Source: an uncultured bacterium
GTDB taxonomy: Bacteria; Verrucomicrobiota; Kiritimatiellia; RFP12; UBA1067
Assembly: GCA_946401765.1 (NCBI GenBank)
Contig: CAMIVJ010000026.1
Location: forward strand, 1 to 14,740
Direction: 5' to 3'
Length of the DNA: 14,740 bases
The notes beneath the pieces are model-generated. The model was not told where the DNA came from, ran no database searches, and saw nothing but the letters and a program-made list of their open reading frames with translations. Within the stretch, counting starts at the first letter, position 1, and each line of letters starts with the position of its first letter. This document shows positions 1-7,652 of the stretch, piece after piece. Both the position numbers and the translations under genes were made by a program.

Positions 1-1653
1 GGCGCGCGCGTGATCAACACGGCCGCCACGACGGGCGAGCTTCAGATCGAGGTCGATTCCGGCGAGACGTTCTCGCTTGACGGCATCACGGTCAAGGGCG
101 ACGTGAGAGTGGTCAAGAAGGGGGCTGGCACGCTTGTTCCCGTGACCCAGGAAAGTCGTTTCACAGGCGGACTCGTCGCGGACGAGGGAACGGTCAGGTG
201 CGATCTCATCGGGCCCAAGTATGCGATCGGCAGCATGAACCTTCTCCAGAACTGGAACTTCGACGAGGGCGCTGTCGGCAACAACAGCGGAGACTGGTCG
301 TATGCGAACGGCGGAAATGGTTTCTCGCTCCCCGGCTGGACAACCTCGAACTCCGGCAGGCTCGGCCTTGCCAAGGCGAACGGAACATGGGTGGCCAATG
401 GACGCGGAATCGGGAAGTACGCCTTGTATATGCAGACGAACAAGAGCACGGTCGATGCTTCGCAAGACATCGTCATAAAGGTGCCGGGCACATACTATTA
501 TCGGTTCATCTATGCTGGTCGTCCCGGTAACTACACGGGCGCCACCACGGAGCTGCGCCTCATCCACGGCGGCACGTCGCAGACGCTGGCCTCGGTCACC
601 ACGACGGCCGATACGTACGCGACATGCGAGGGGACGGTCGAAATCGCGGAGGCCGGCGACTATACGCTGCAGTTCTTCCAGCCCTCGACGTCATCCGACA
701 AGGCCAACACCATCGACGAGGTCGTGTTCGCCTGCCTCAACGCGAACGCAACGAGCGGCACCGTCAAGGTGAACGAAGGCGCGACGCTGGAGATGAACGG
801 CAAGTACGACTTCTTCCAGAACATCTTCATCCTGAACGGCGGCACGCTCCAGAACGCCACCGGCACGGACGTCAGCAGCGGCACCGCGCAGATGAAGTAC
901 ATGTTCGTGACGACGAACTCCACGCTCAACATCCAGAACAACTACGGCTTCGTCGGCAACGGCTACACGCGTTCCATCCTGGACCTCGGCGGCTACACGC
1001 TGACGGTGAACCTCAACGCCGGCGGCAAGCTCTTCTACCTCTACAACACCGAGGTGAGGAATGGCGTGCTTGACGTGATCGACGGCGGATGGCTCGAGAC
1101 AGGAAACGCCGGCGTGACCGCCACGAACGCCACGATCAAGTGCAGGGCGGCGATGCGCGCCAACGGCGCAGTCGAGGTGCGCGACTACACGGCGTACAGG
1201 GAGACCTCCAAGCACAACGAGGGCACGGCGGCGTTCAAGGTGTACGGCACGTTCACGCCCGTGACGGACATCTTCTACGGCTGCCAGCTGCAGGACGGTT
1301 CCACCGTGGACCTCTCGGGCCGTGAGACCGCATGGCACACCACCACGGCCGCGGACAGCAGTGCAAAAGGCTCCACCACGGTGACGTTCGCCGACGACGC
1401 AACCATCACGGTGAACCTCGATGGCAGAAAAGACCTCTTCGACCTAGCGCGCTCGAAGAATCCGTTCGTGGCGGCGTGGAGCGCGGATCCGGCGAATCTT
1501 GAAGGACTCAAGTTCGTTACGGATGCCAAGTCGCGCAAGCTTGGCCTCAAGGTGGTGCCAGGCACCATGATGGTGCCAGATGGCGAGGGCCAGGTGGAGA
1601 AGAAAGGCCTCGTGCTCGTCTATTTCGGCGGTTCGGTGATCGTCATCCGCTAA
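1..1653 (+). CDS. Surface/autotransporter-type beta-strand repeat protein, 3' part (5' end outside window)
   Basis: The frame is open to the left edge, and the first in-window start (GTG at 10) has no ribosome site, so this is the C-terminal 550 residues of a larger protein. Numbering visible residues, 36-66 read like one passenger-associated beta-strand repeat (GAGTL, then FTGGLVADEGTV). Residues about 78-245 look like a jelly-roll or carbohydrate-binding-like module: NLLQNWNFDEG at the start, a GW loop, many aromatic beta strands and a closing DEVVFA. Residues about 246-500 are rich in G, N, T and S with short alternating strands, as in right-handed beta-helices. The end (GLVLVYFGGSVIVIR) is a pair of hydrophobic strands. 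I see no autotransporter beta-barrel, PEP-CTERM or LPXTG-like anchor. Such proteins are usually exported and surface-exposed. The domain assignments are by eye, and the ligand is unknown. Confidence 0.75.
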   Translation, partial: GARVINTAATTGELQIEVDSGETFSLDGITVKGDVRVVKKGAGTLVPVTQESRFTGGLVADEGTVRCDLIGPKYAIGSMNLLQNWNFDEGAVGNNSGDWSYANGGNGFSLPGWTTSNSGRLGLAKANGTWVANGRGIGKYALYMQTNKSTVDASQDIVIKVPGTYYYRFIYAGRPGNYTGATTELRLIHGGTSQTLASVTTTADTYATCEGTVEIAEAGDYTLQFFQPSTSSDKANTIDEVVFACLNANATSGTVKVNEGATLEMNGKYDFFQNIFILNGGTLQNATGTDVSSGTAQMKYMFVTTNSTLNIQNNYGFVGNGYTRSILDLGGYTLTVNLNAGGKLFYLYNTEVRNGVLDVIDGGWLETGNAGVTATNATIKCRAAMRANGAVEVRDYTAYRETSKHNEGTAAFKVYGTFTPVTDIFYGCQLQDGSTVDLSGRETAWHTTTAADSSAKGSTTVTFADDATITVNLDGRKDLFDLARSKNPFVAAWSADPANLEGLKFVTDAKSRKLGLKVVPGTMMVPDGEGQVEKKGLVLVYFGGSVIVIR

Positions 1654-1674
1654 CGAGAATTCGAAGTTTGGCTA

Positions 1675-1739
1675 GAGGACAAAGGATGGGGCTGGATGAT
1701 GCTTTGTGCACTTCAGCCCCATCCTCGTCTTTTGTCCTC
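1675..1739 (+). terminator. Bipartite hairpin after the surface-protein gene, probable intrinsic terminator
   Basis: An 11-bp perfect stem (GGATGGGGCTG at 1684-1694 with CAGCCCCATCC at 1714-1724) is followed at once by the T-rich TCGTCTTTT. The flanks pair as well: GAGGACAAA (1675-1683) is complementary to TTTGTCCTC (1731-1739). The result is a long stem with a 6-base bulge (1725-1730) and a loop of about 19 bases. The position, 21 bases after the stop codon and before a strong promoter, suits a terminator. The U-tract is interrupted and short and lies partly inside the outer stem, so a structured mobile repeat or regulatory hairpin is also possible. Confidence 0.5.
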
Positions 1740-1796
1740 GAAACCCCGAAACTACGGACCACAGGAACTTCGCGCCGAAAAAAACATCATACCATC

Positions 1797-1825
1797 TTGA
1801 CTTGGCGCAGAATTTCAACTACAAT
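1797..1825 (+). promoter_or_regulatory. Sigma70-type promoter for the TPR/Exb operon
   Basis: TTGACT (1797-1802) and TACAAT (1820-1825) are separated by exactly 17 bases, each one mismatch from consensus. An unbroken A7 run (1778-1784) and AT-rich DNA upstream resemble an UP element. This is the only strongly AT-rich intergenic patch before a gene start in the first 5 kb. Transcription should start about 1831-1834, only 2-5 bases before the ATG at 1836. Confidence 0.7.
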
Positions 1826-1835
1826 ATCTTCCGTC

Positions 1836-4800
1836 ATGACATTCTATCGCATATCTGTTCGCCCGCTTGCGGGATTCGTTCTGTGCGTCTGCGCGATCTG
1901 CGCGGGCGTTCGGGCCGATGACGCTGCGGCATCCGCGCCGCTAGATCCTGCGGCGAAAGAGGAGCTCGCCTATGTGAAGGCGCTCGTTGAGGCGAACCTG
2001 CCAGACTTCGCAGGGCCGGTGATCGCCGCGGCCAAGGCGAAGTGGCCGGTCCTGGCGCCGAAGCTCAAGGTCTATGAGATCGACGGCGACCTGCGCATGG
2101 GCAGGTTCGAGAAGGTCCAGAAGGTGCTTGACGCCTGCAAGAAGGGCAGCAGCGAATACTGGTCCATCCGCCTCGCGATGGGCGACGCGTACTATTCGCG
2201 CTCGCAGAACGCCGAATGCGCGAAGATCTACAAGGAGTTCTTCACGGCGGTGCCGAACCCCGGGCCCGACATCATGGAGTTCTACGTGGCGAGCGGCTTC
2301 AAGTGGGCGCAGATATGCGCCATCGGCAAGCAGTACGCCGAGGCGATCAAGATGTACGAGAGCCTCCTCGCGAAGATGCCGAAGGCGAGCAAGGACGTGG
2401 AAGAGGGCGAGGATGATCCGTTGGAGACGCGCTGGTGCATGGTGGCCCAGTCGTACGTTGAGCTTCTGCTGCGCCTCGCAGGCGAGATCGATAACGTCAA
2501 GGATCCAAAGCGCGCCGAGTACCTCAAGAAGGCCGACGGAGTGGTCAAGGAGCTCCTCTGGAAGCAGGACATGCTTATCATCTTCGGCAAGGCCATCTCC
2601 ATGAGGGCGCACATCGAGATGCTGCGCGGCCGCCTCGGAAAGGCGCAGCAGATCGTGACGGAGTTCCTTCCCACGCTGCGCGACATCCACAAGAGCCTTC
2701 ACGACGACGACCCCGACGGCTCGAAGGGCGCGCTGCGCCTGAGCCCGATGCCCGAATGCCGCTATCTTCTCGCGCGCATTCTCTGGCAGGAGGTCAAGCG
2801 CGAGGCCGGCAAGCCCAAGGCGAACGAGGACGCGATCAAGGACGCGCTCTTCGGCGACAAGGAGAAGACCGGCCGCCGCAATGGCCTCGGCGCGTACAAC
2901 CACGCGATCAACGTGTACGTGAACTATCCCGAGAGCGCGTGGGCCGCGAACGCCGGCAACCTCACCGAGGAGATCGAGAAGTTCGTGAAGACGCGCTACA
3001 AGAAGGACATCCGCACGAACGTCACTGCTGGCCAGATGAAGAAGGTGCGCGAGATGCAGTTCAAGAACGCGCGCGACGTGTACAACAGCCACGACGTGAA
3101 GAAGACGGTGGAGGTTTACCTCGAGCTGCTCGCCCAGTTCCCGGAGTATCCGGAGTCCGTTGGCGCGCTCGACACCCTCGCCGAGAGCTACATAAGCCTC
3201 TGGGAGGACGAGAAGGACGCCGGCGCAAAGCTCGTCCACAGGCTCAACGCAGAGACCGTGGAGGGCTACATCGCCGAGCGCTTCGCCGAGAAGGGCGGCG
3301 CCGTCTCCCGTTCGGCCGGCGACGTGACCCTGCGCCTTGCCGCTCTTGAGCACGACGCCGGCGCGCTCGGCCGCTCCGCGCAGCTCTACGACCTCTACTT
3401 CAAGAACTACAAGGACCACTACAAGGCCGCCTCAACCGCTCTCTCCCTCGCCGGAGCCGCGTACAAGAAGGACGACTGGGCCGCCGCCGCACGCTACTAC
3501 GAGATGGTGGCCACCATCTACACCAACTCATCCTACTACGCGAGCGCCCTGCAGCTGCTTTCCATCTGCCATGGCAAGCTCGGCCACGCCGAGGAGCAGG
3601 AGACCTGGCTGCGTCGCTTCGCCGCGGCGGCCAGCAAGCCCACCGAGCGTACCACCGCCCGCCTCTCGCTCGCCCAGATGCAGCAGAAGCGCGGCTTCGC
3701 GGCGTTCGTCGCGGCCGATGCCGAGCCCGCCGCGGAAGGCACGAACGACGTGGCCGCCGCGGCGGCTGCGGCTGCCGACGCCGCGCGCCTTGCCGCGTAC
3801 AAGGCGGTGGCGGGCGCCATACGCGATCTGCGCGCCACGGCGGCGGACATCACGGACGTTCTCGCCAACGACAAGACGCTCGGCGCCGAGGAGCGCAAGC
3901 AGCTCACTAAGGCCCGCGAGCAGTCGCAGTTCCTCGAAGGCGTCAGCTGGCAGCGCCTCTCCTGGCCTGCCGACAAGGTGCCCGTGTTCCGCAAGCAGGC
4001 CGTGAAGGCGTTCGAGAGCTATCTCGAGGTCAACCCCAAGGGCCAATACGCGGCGCAGGTGCTGGTGATGCTCGCCACGATCTACACGGCCGACAAGAAC
4101 GTGGAAGGTTCGCAGAAGGTTCTCGCCCGTCTGCAGAAGGACTTCCCCGAATCCGACGAGGCCAAGAACTCCGTGCCACGCCTCGCATGGACGCTCATCG
4201 AGATGGGCATGAGGCAGGAGGGCGTGGAGCAGTACCGCCAGATGCTCGCCACGCAGGGCGGCAAGTACACAGCCGTGCAGTTCCTCCAGGCCGGCGACGC
4301 GCTTCTCGAGGCCCGCAGCTGGGACGTGGCGGCCGAGGCGTACAACAAGGCGCTCGCGCTCGCGAAGAACGAGAAGAAGGAGAACGTTCGCAGCTACGTC
4401 GACGTGCACGCCATGCTCGGCCTCGCAAAGGTCAGCTACGGGCAGAAGGCATGGGCGGAGGCTCACTCGAAGCTCGACGACTTCATCACCAAGTACTCCA
4501 CTAACGCGAATGTGGTCGCCGCCTACGAGATGCTCACGGAAGTGGCCTCCGAGGAGGGCCGCCGCGAGCAGGACGCCACACGCCGCCAGCGCCTGTTCAA
4601 CGACGCCGTCGGCGCAGTGAAGAAGCTGAAGGCCTTCAAGAAGACGTGGGCCGAGAAGGATCTCATTACCCTCCGCTCCATCGGAATCACGGTGCGCCAG
4701 ATGGAGGCCGAGGAGCAGCTGGGCCTCGCCGAGGACGCCAAGGAGACATGCCGACGCGCGGTGACCACGCTCACCGTGTTCGTGCAGGCGCATGCGCCTT

Positions 4801-5015
4801 CGCCTGAGCATCCCGCGAAGGACATGACCCCTGCGCAGCTCGAGAACCTCGAGCGCTGCTACGGAATGCTGCTGCCTCTCATGGTCAAGCTCGGCAGCGA
4901 GCAGAGCGAGACCGTGCTCGAGTACGGCGCGGCCTACAACGAACTCTTCCCGGACGGCAAGCACAAGACCGCCGTGCAGAACGCAATGGCGGCCGCGGCG
5001 GCCGACAAAAAGTAA
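1836..5015 (+). CDS. Large exported TPR-repeat protein (1059 aa)
   Basis: The start is ATG 1836. It gives a textbook signal peptide (residues 1-27: n-region Arg5/Arg9, hydrophobic core, VRA cleavage site before D28). The frame is open back to 1668, but that extension runs through the hairpin and promoter and would bury the signal peptide. The mature protein is almost all helical, with TPR-like helix pairs at about 106-187, 419-460, 508-598, 719-803 and 812-908. Examples are SAQLYDLYFKNY and AARYYEMVATIY. An alanine-rich linker (about 639-650) separates two repeat arrays. There is no convincing lipobox although the signal core is cysteine-rich. It is the first gene of the run and is followed 24 bases later by a second exported TPR protein and the ExbB/ExbD genes. 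A periplasmic scaffold or adaptor for that machinery is my inference; no enzymatic motif is visible. No Shine-Dalgarno precedes the ATG. Confidence 0.85.
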   Translation: MTFYRISVRPLAGFVLCVCAICAGVRADDAAASAPLDPAAKEELAYVKALVEANLPDFAGPVIAAAKAKWPVLAPKLKVYEIDGDLRMGRFEKVQKVLDACKKGSSEYWSIRLAMGDAYYSRSQNAECAKIYKEFFTAVPNPGPDIMEFYVASGFKWAQICAIGKQYAEAIKMYESLLAKMPKASKDVEEGEDDPLETRWCMVAQSYVELLLRLAGEIDNVKDPKRAEYLKKADGVVKELLWKQDMLIIFGKAISMRAHIEMLRGRLGKAQQIVTEFLPTLRDIHKSLHDDDPDGSKGALRLSPMPECRYLLARILWQEVKREAGKPKANEDAIKDALFGDKEKTGRRNGLGAYNHAINVYVNYPESAWAANAGNLTEEIEKFVKTRYKKDIRTNVTAGQMKKVREMQFKNARDVYNSHDVKKTVEVYLELLAQFPEYPESVGALDTLAESYISLWEDEKDAGAKLVHRLNAETVEGYIAERFAEKGGAVSRSAGDVTLRLAALEHDAGALGRSAQLYDLYFKNYKDHYKAASTALSLAGAAYKKDDWAAAARYYEMVATIYTNSSYYASALQLLSICHGKLGHAEEQETWLRRFAAAASKPTERTTARLSLAQMQQKRGFAAFVAADAEPAAEGTNDVAAAAAAAADAARLAAYKAVAGAIRDLRATAADITDVLANDKTLGAEERKQLTKAREQSQFLEGVSWQRLSWPADKVPVFRKQAVKAFESYLEVNPKGQYAAQVLVMLATIYTADKNVEGSQKVLARLQKDFPESDEAKNSVPRLAWTLIEMGMRQEGVEQYRQMLATQGGKYTAVQFLQAGDALLEARSWDVAAEAYNKALALAKNEKKENVRSYVDVHAMLGLAKVSYGQKAWAEAHSKLDDFITKYSTNANVVAAYEMLTEVASEEGRREQDATRRQRLFNDAVGAVKKLKAFKKTWAEKDLITLRSIGITVRQMEAEEQLGLAEDAKETCRRAVTTLTVFVQAHAPSPEHPAKDMTPAQLENLERCYGMLLPLMVKLGSEQSETVLEYGAAYNELFPDGKHKTAVQNAMAAAAADKK

Positions 5016-5039
5016 TCTCGAATCAAGGAGCAAACCAAC

Positions 5040-5837
5040 ATGCGCACAGGAATCATATTCGCAGCGGCGGCCATGGCGGCCGTGGCGGCGCTCGGCGACG
5101 CGCCGGGCAGCGTTACCAACAAAAACGGCGACATCCAGAAGGGGATGGTGCGCTGGAGCGCGCGCGACAAGGCGTACGTGATTGCGCGCGAAGGCGTGGA
5201 GCTGCAGGTGAAGGCGTCCGAAGTCTCAGAGCTGAACATCGACAAGCCGGCCGGCTTCGACCAGGCCGTGGAGAAGGTGAACGGCAAGAAGGACGCCGCA
5301 TCCGCCATCCCCGTGCTGGACAAGATCGTGAAGAGCTACAGGCGCCTGCAGTGGGATCTTGTGGCAGGCCGCTATCTCGCCCAGGCGTATCTTGCAACCG
5401 GCAAGCCCGACGCCGCCCTCCAGACGTGCCAGGACATCATCGCAACCGACTCCTCCGCCGCCTACAAGGGCGACCTCGCCCCTGCGTACTGGAGCTCGCT
5501 TCTCGCCCTCGGCAAGACCACCCAGCTCGAGACGGCCCTTGACCGCGCGTTCAAGACCGGCGACCGCTATTCGAGCGGTGCCGCCTTCATCGTGCGGGGC
5601 GACATGATCTTGAAGGACGGCAACGAGTCTCAAGACGCGGCGCGCAAGGCGCTCACCGACGGATATCTGCGCGTGGTGCTGCTCTACAAGGACGAGAAGA
5701 TCGCCGCGAAGCTGCGTCCCGAAGCTCTCTACAAGGCCGCGCGCTGCTTCGACAAGCTTCAGCAGGCCGGGCGCCAGCAGGCCATGCTCGACGACCTCAA
5801 GCGCAACTATCCCCAGAGCCCCTGGGCCGCCGAATGA
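5040..5837 (+). CDS. Exported TPR-repeat protein with small N-terminal beta domain (265 aa)
   Basis: ATG 5040 follows AAGGAG (5025-5030) with 9-base spacing. Residues 1 to about 19 are an alanine-rich signal peptide (MRTGIIFAAAAMAAVAALG). Residues about 24-70 are a short basic and hydrophobic beta-type segment (GMVRWSARDKAYVIAREG, then ELNIDKP), resembling a small SH3-like or strand module. Residues about 72-265 are helical TPR units, e.g. AGRYLAQAYLATGKPDAALQTCQ and ALYKAARCFDKLQQAGRQQAML. Ending in YPQSPWAAE is typical of tetratricopeptide proteins of the YbgF/BamD type. It lies between the large TPR protein and the ExbB homologue, so it is probably a periplasmic partner of that complex. 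The exact function is unknown. Confidence 0.82.
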   Translation: MRTGIIFAAAAMAAVAALGDAPGSVTNKNGDIQKGMVRWSARDKAYVIAREGVELQVKASEVSELNIDKPAGFDQAVEKVNGKKDAASAIPVLDKIVKSYRRLQWDLVAGRYLAQAYLATGKPDAALQTCQDIIATDSSAAYKGDLAPAYWSSLLALGKTTQLETALDRAFKTGDRYSSGAAFIVRGDMILKDGNESQDAARKALTDGYLRVVLLYKDEKIAAKLRPEALYKAARCFDKLQQAGRQQAMLDDLKRNYPQSPWAAE

Positions 5838-5899
5838 GGCCTTTGCATACATCTTAAAGAAGTCAGAAGTCAAACAACTTAAGAAAAGAGGAAAAAAGA
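5838..5899 (+). other. AT-rich leader between the TPR genes and the ExbB gene
   Basis: This 62-base gap is the longest inside the gene run and is much richer in A than its surroundings. It holds a tandem 7-base repeat (GAAGTCA twice, 5859-5872) between weak inverted arms CTTAA (5853-5857) and TTAAG (5879-5883), then a purine-rich ribosome site. I found no -35/-10 pair with proper spacing. A translation enhancer or mRNA processing site is possible but unproven. Confidence 0.3.
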
Positions 5900-6739
5900 A
5901 TGAAGATCAAGACAATGAAGAAGTCCGCGATGGCAGCCATCGTGATGCTCGGTCTCGTTGTGGCGCCTGTCGCCGCTACGGTCGCTCTTGCCCAGGATCC
6001 CGCGCCGGCGGCAGCGAGCGGCGGCCTTGTCGACGCCAAGACGGGCAAGGCGGTTGACGGCACGCCCGACGAGACGAAGAAGGGCGGCGGGTTCTTCGAC
6101 ATCGTCTTCGGCTCCGGCGTGCTCGGCGCAATCCTCTGGCTCGCCCTCTTCCTCGACGGCGTGGCGGCGATCTACTTCACCGTGGACTGCTTCATTCTGG
6201 TGAAGCCAGAGAAGCTCATGCCCGCCTCTCTCGTCAACAACGTGCAGAGCGCCATGGCCGAGGGCGACGTGATGAAGGCCCTCAAGGTCTGCGAGAGCGA
6301 GCCGAGCGCCATGTCGAACATCCTCAGCACGGCCTTCCAGCACGTCGAGGACGGCTATGACGTGATCCAGGAGGCCGTGAATGGCGCGGCCGACCTCGAG
6401 ACTGAGCGTCTGATGCAGCGCCTCACGTGGATTTCGGTGTGCTCGAACCTCGGCCCGTCGCTCGGCCTGCTCGGTACGGTGCAAGGCATGATCCTGACGT
6501 TCCAGGCCCTCTCTCAGGGCGGCGCTGGCGACGCCTCCGCGCTCGCAAGCTCGATCGGCCAGGCTCTGTGGACCACCGCCGGCGGCCTCTGCGTGTCGAT
6601 TCCCTCGATCACCGTGTTCTACTCGCTTCGCAACAAGGCAAACCGTCTCATCATGCGCATGACCGCTCTCACCATGGAGCTTCTGAAGGGCCTCCGCCAC
6701 GTGGAGGTGCTCGACGAATCGCAGGAGCCCACGGCCTGA
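5900..6739 (+). CDS. exbB: MotA/TolQ/ExbB-family proton channel protein
   Basis: The 279-residue product begins at ATG 5900 after AGAGG (5887-5891). Residues 1-31 form a cleavable signal peptide (core at 12-29, ending VALAQ), followed by a proline/alanine-rich and charged stretch to about 65. Three membrane segments follow at about 73-96, 176-201 and 221-243. The family signature is LGLLGTVQGMILTFQALS (188-205), with GQALWTTAGGLCVSIP in the third span. In this family the pentamer surrounds an ExbD dimer and passes protons to drive TonB or TolA. Signal-peptide-bearing ExbB forms are known. Two ExbD genes follow directly, which fits a complete motor. ExbB and TolQ cannot be told apart by sequence alone, so the symbol is a family label. 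Confidence 0.92.
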   Translation: MKIKTMKKSAMAAIVMLGLVVAPVAATVALAQDPAPAAASGGLVDAKTGKAVDGTPDETKKGGGFFDIVFGSGVLGAILWLALFLDGVAAIYFTVDCFILVKPEKLMPASLVNNVQSAMAEGDVMKALKVCESEPSAMSNILSTAFQHVEDGYDVIQEAVNGAADLETERLMQRLTWISVCSNLGPSLGLLGTVQGMILTFQALSQGGAGDASALASSIGQALWTTAGGLCVSIPSITVFYSLRNKANRLIMRMTALTMELLKGLRHVEVLDESQEPTA

Positions 6740-6776
6740 GCGCGTCTGGAGGCGCGTCCCGAAAGGACCGTACACC

Positions 6777-7214
6777 ATGGCCAGGAAATTTACAGAGAAT
6801 CCGTCCCTTGACATGACGCCGATGATCGACGTCGTGTTCGAGCTGATCATCTTCTTCGTCGTGACGCTGAAGATGGCGGTGGAGAAGGACGAGACGATAC
6901 AGCTCGAGGACGGCAGGCACGGCATAGAGCTCACCGCCGATGAGCTGCCGCCCTCGCATCTTGTGATCGACATCGCGAAGAACGGCCGCATCTCGATGTG
7001 CAACGTCACCATCACGCCTGACGTCGTGCGCCAGCGCATCAAGGACCGCAAGCGCAAGTGGGGCGACAAGTTCCCCATTCTCATCCGCGCCGACTACCGC
7101 GCCAAGCACAAGCACGTGAAGGCCGTGATGGACGCCTGCACGACCGAAGGAATGTGGAAGCTCTCGTTCGTGGCGGTCTATGACCGCAAGAGCGGCAAGC
7201 AGCTTACGCCGTAA
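6777..7214 (+). CDS. exbD: ExbD/TolR-family biopolymer transport protein, first copy
   Basis: ATG 6777 follows AAAGGA (6762-6767). The 145-residue protein has a short cytoplasmic tail, one membrane helix (about 16-35) carrying the ExbD hallmark DMTPMIDVVFELIIFFVVT, and a periplasmic domain. D18 is the counterpart of the proton-carrying Asp (E. coli ExbD D25). E22, one helical turn later, is a second acidic residue where many family members have a neutral one. The periplasmic part (PSHLVIDIAKNGRI, then FPILIRADYRAKHKHVKAVMD) matches the TolR/ExbD fold of strands and a helix. It lies 37 bases after exbB and 18 before a second exbD, and presumably assembles with the ExbB pentamer. Confidence 0.93.
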   Translation: MARKFTENPSLDMTPMIDVVFELIIFFVVTLKMAVEKDETIQLEDGRHGIELTADELPPSHLVIDIAKNGRISMCNVTITPDVVRQRIKDRKRKWGDKFPILIRADYRAKHKHVKAVMDACTTEGMWKLSFVAVYDRKSGKQLTP

Positions 7215-7217
7215 GGC

Positions 7218-7224
7218 AAGGGGG
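7218..7224 (+). promoter_or_regulatory. Ribosome-binding site that decides the second exbD start
   Basis: AAGGGGG sits 8 bases before ATG 7233. The in-frame GTG at 7224 overlaps this site and has none of its own. Starting at 7233 also makes the N-terminus (MAKKQYENPQLDMTP) align without gaps to the first copy (MARKFTENPSLDMTP). Confidence 0.7.
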
Positions 7225-7232
7225 TGGCGCAC

Positions 7233-7625
7233 ATGGCTAAAAAGCAATACGAGAACCCGCAGCTGGACATGACGCCGATGATCGACGTTGTGTTCGAGCT
7301 CATAATCTTCTTCGTGGTGACGATCAAGCAGGAGGATCTCTTCTCCAAGCTCAACGCCAACCGGCCCCAGCCCAACGACAAGCCGGTGGAGAAGGTCGTT
7401 GACGAGCAGATCGAGATTCAGGTGGGCGCCAACGGCCTTGTTTACAACGGCCGCGGCGTTTCGCTCAAGGAACTTGACCGCAACATCAAGCAGGCGGCCA
7501 GCATCTCGAAGAAGACGACCGTGCTTCTGCAGTGCGCGCTCGACTCGCCTCACAGGTACCTTGTGGACGCTCTCGACGTGTGCAACAAGTACGGCCTGCA
7601 GAATCTTTCGATTTTCAGCATGTAA
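7233..7625 (+). CDS. exbD: ExbD/TolR-family biopolymer transport protein, second copy
   Basis: The 130-residue product repeats the first copy's membrane segment almost exactly: LDMTPMIDVVFELIIFFVVT at 11-30, with D18 and E22 conserved. The periplasmic parts have diverged: EIQVGANGLVYNGRGVSLKE, then a helix and KTTVLLQCALDSPHRYLVD. That is the standard ExbD periplasmic fold, with the usual helix near YLVDALDVCNKYGL. Divergent periplasmic domains with a conserved helix suggest a heterodimer in the ExbB pore, as proposed for other systems with paired ExbD genes, though this is inference. The gap to the next gene is 27 bases and holds its strong ribosome site, so the products are probably made together. 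Confidence 0.92.
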   Translation: MAKKQYENPQLDMTPMIDVVFELIIFFVVTIKQEDLFSKLNANRPQPNDKPVEKVVDEQIEIQVGANGLVYNGRGVSLKELDRNIKQAASISKKTTVLLQCALDSPHRYLVDALDVCNKYGLQNLSIFSM

Positions 7626-7652
7626 ACATCAACTTCCGGGGAGGATTGACGT

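Noticed and set aside
1668..1835. Upstream in-frame extension of the large TPR protein
   Set aside because: It would translate through the hairpin and promoter, has no ribosome site, and would put a perfect signal peptide at residue 57.
1941..5033. Two antisense open frames of about 500 codons opposite the large TPR gene
   Set aside because: Same reason: they are shadows of GC-rich coding with strong third-position bias, rich in Leu/Arg/Val/His, without domains or ribosome sites.
5844..5872. TTGCAT as a -35 box for an internal promoter before exbB
   Set aside because: No acceptable -10 hexamer exists at 16-18 base spacing.
7224..7232. GTG start for the second exbD, adding three residues
   Set aside because: The GTG overlaps the Shine-Dalgarno of ATG 7233, and the shorter start aligns exactly with the first ExbD.
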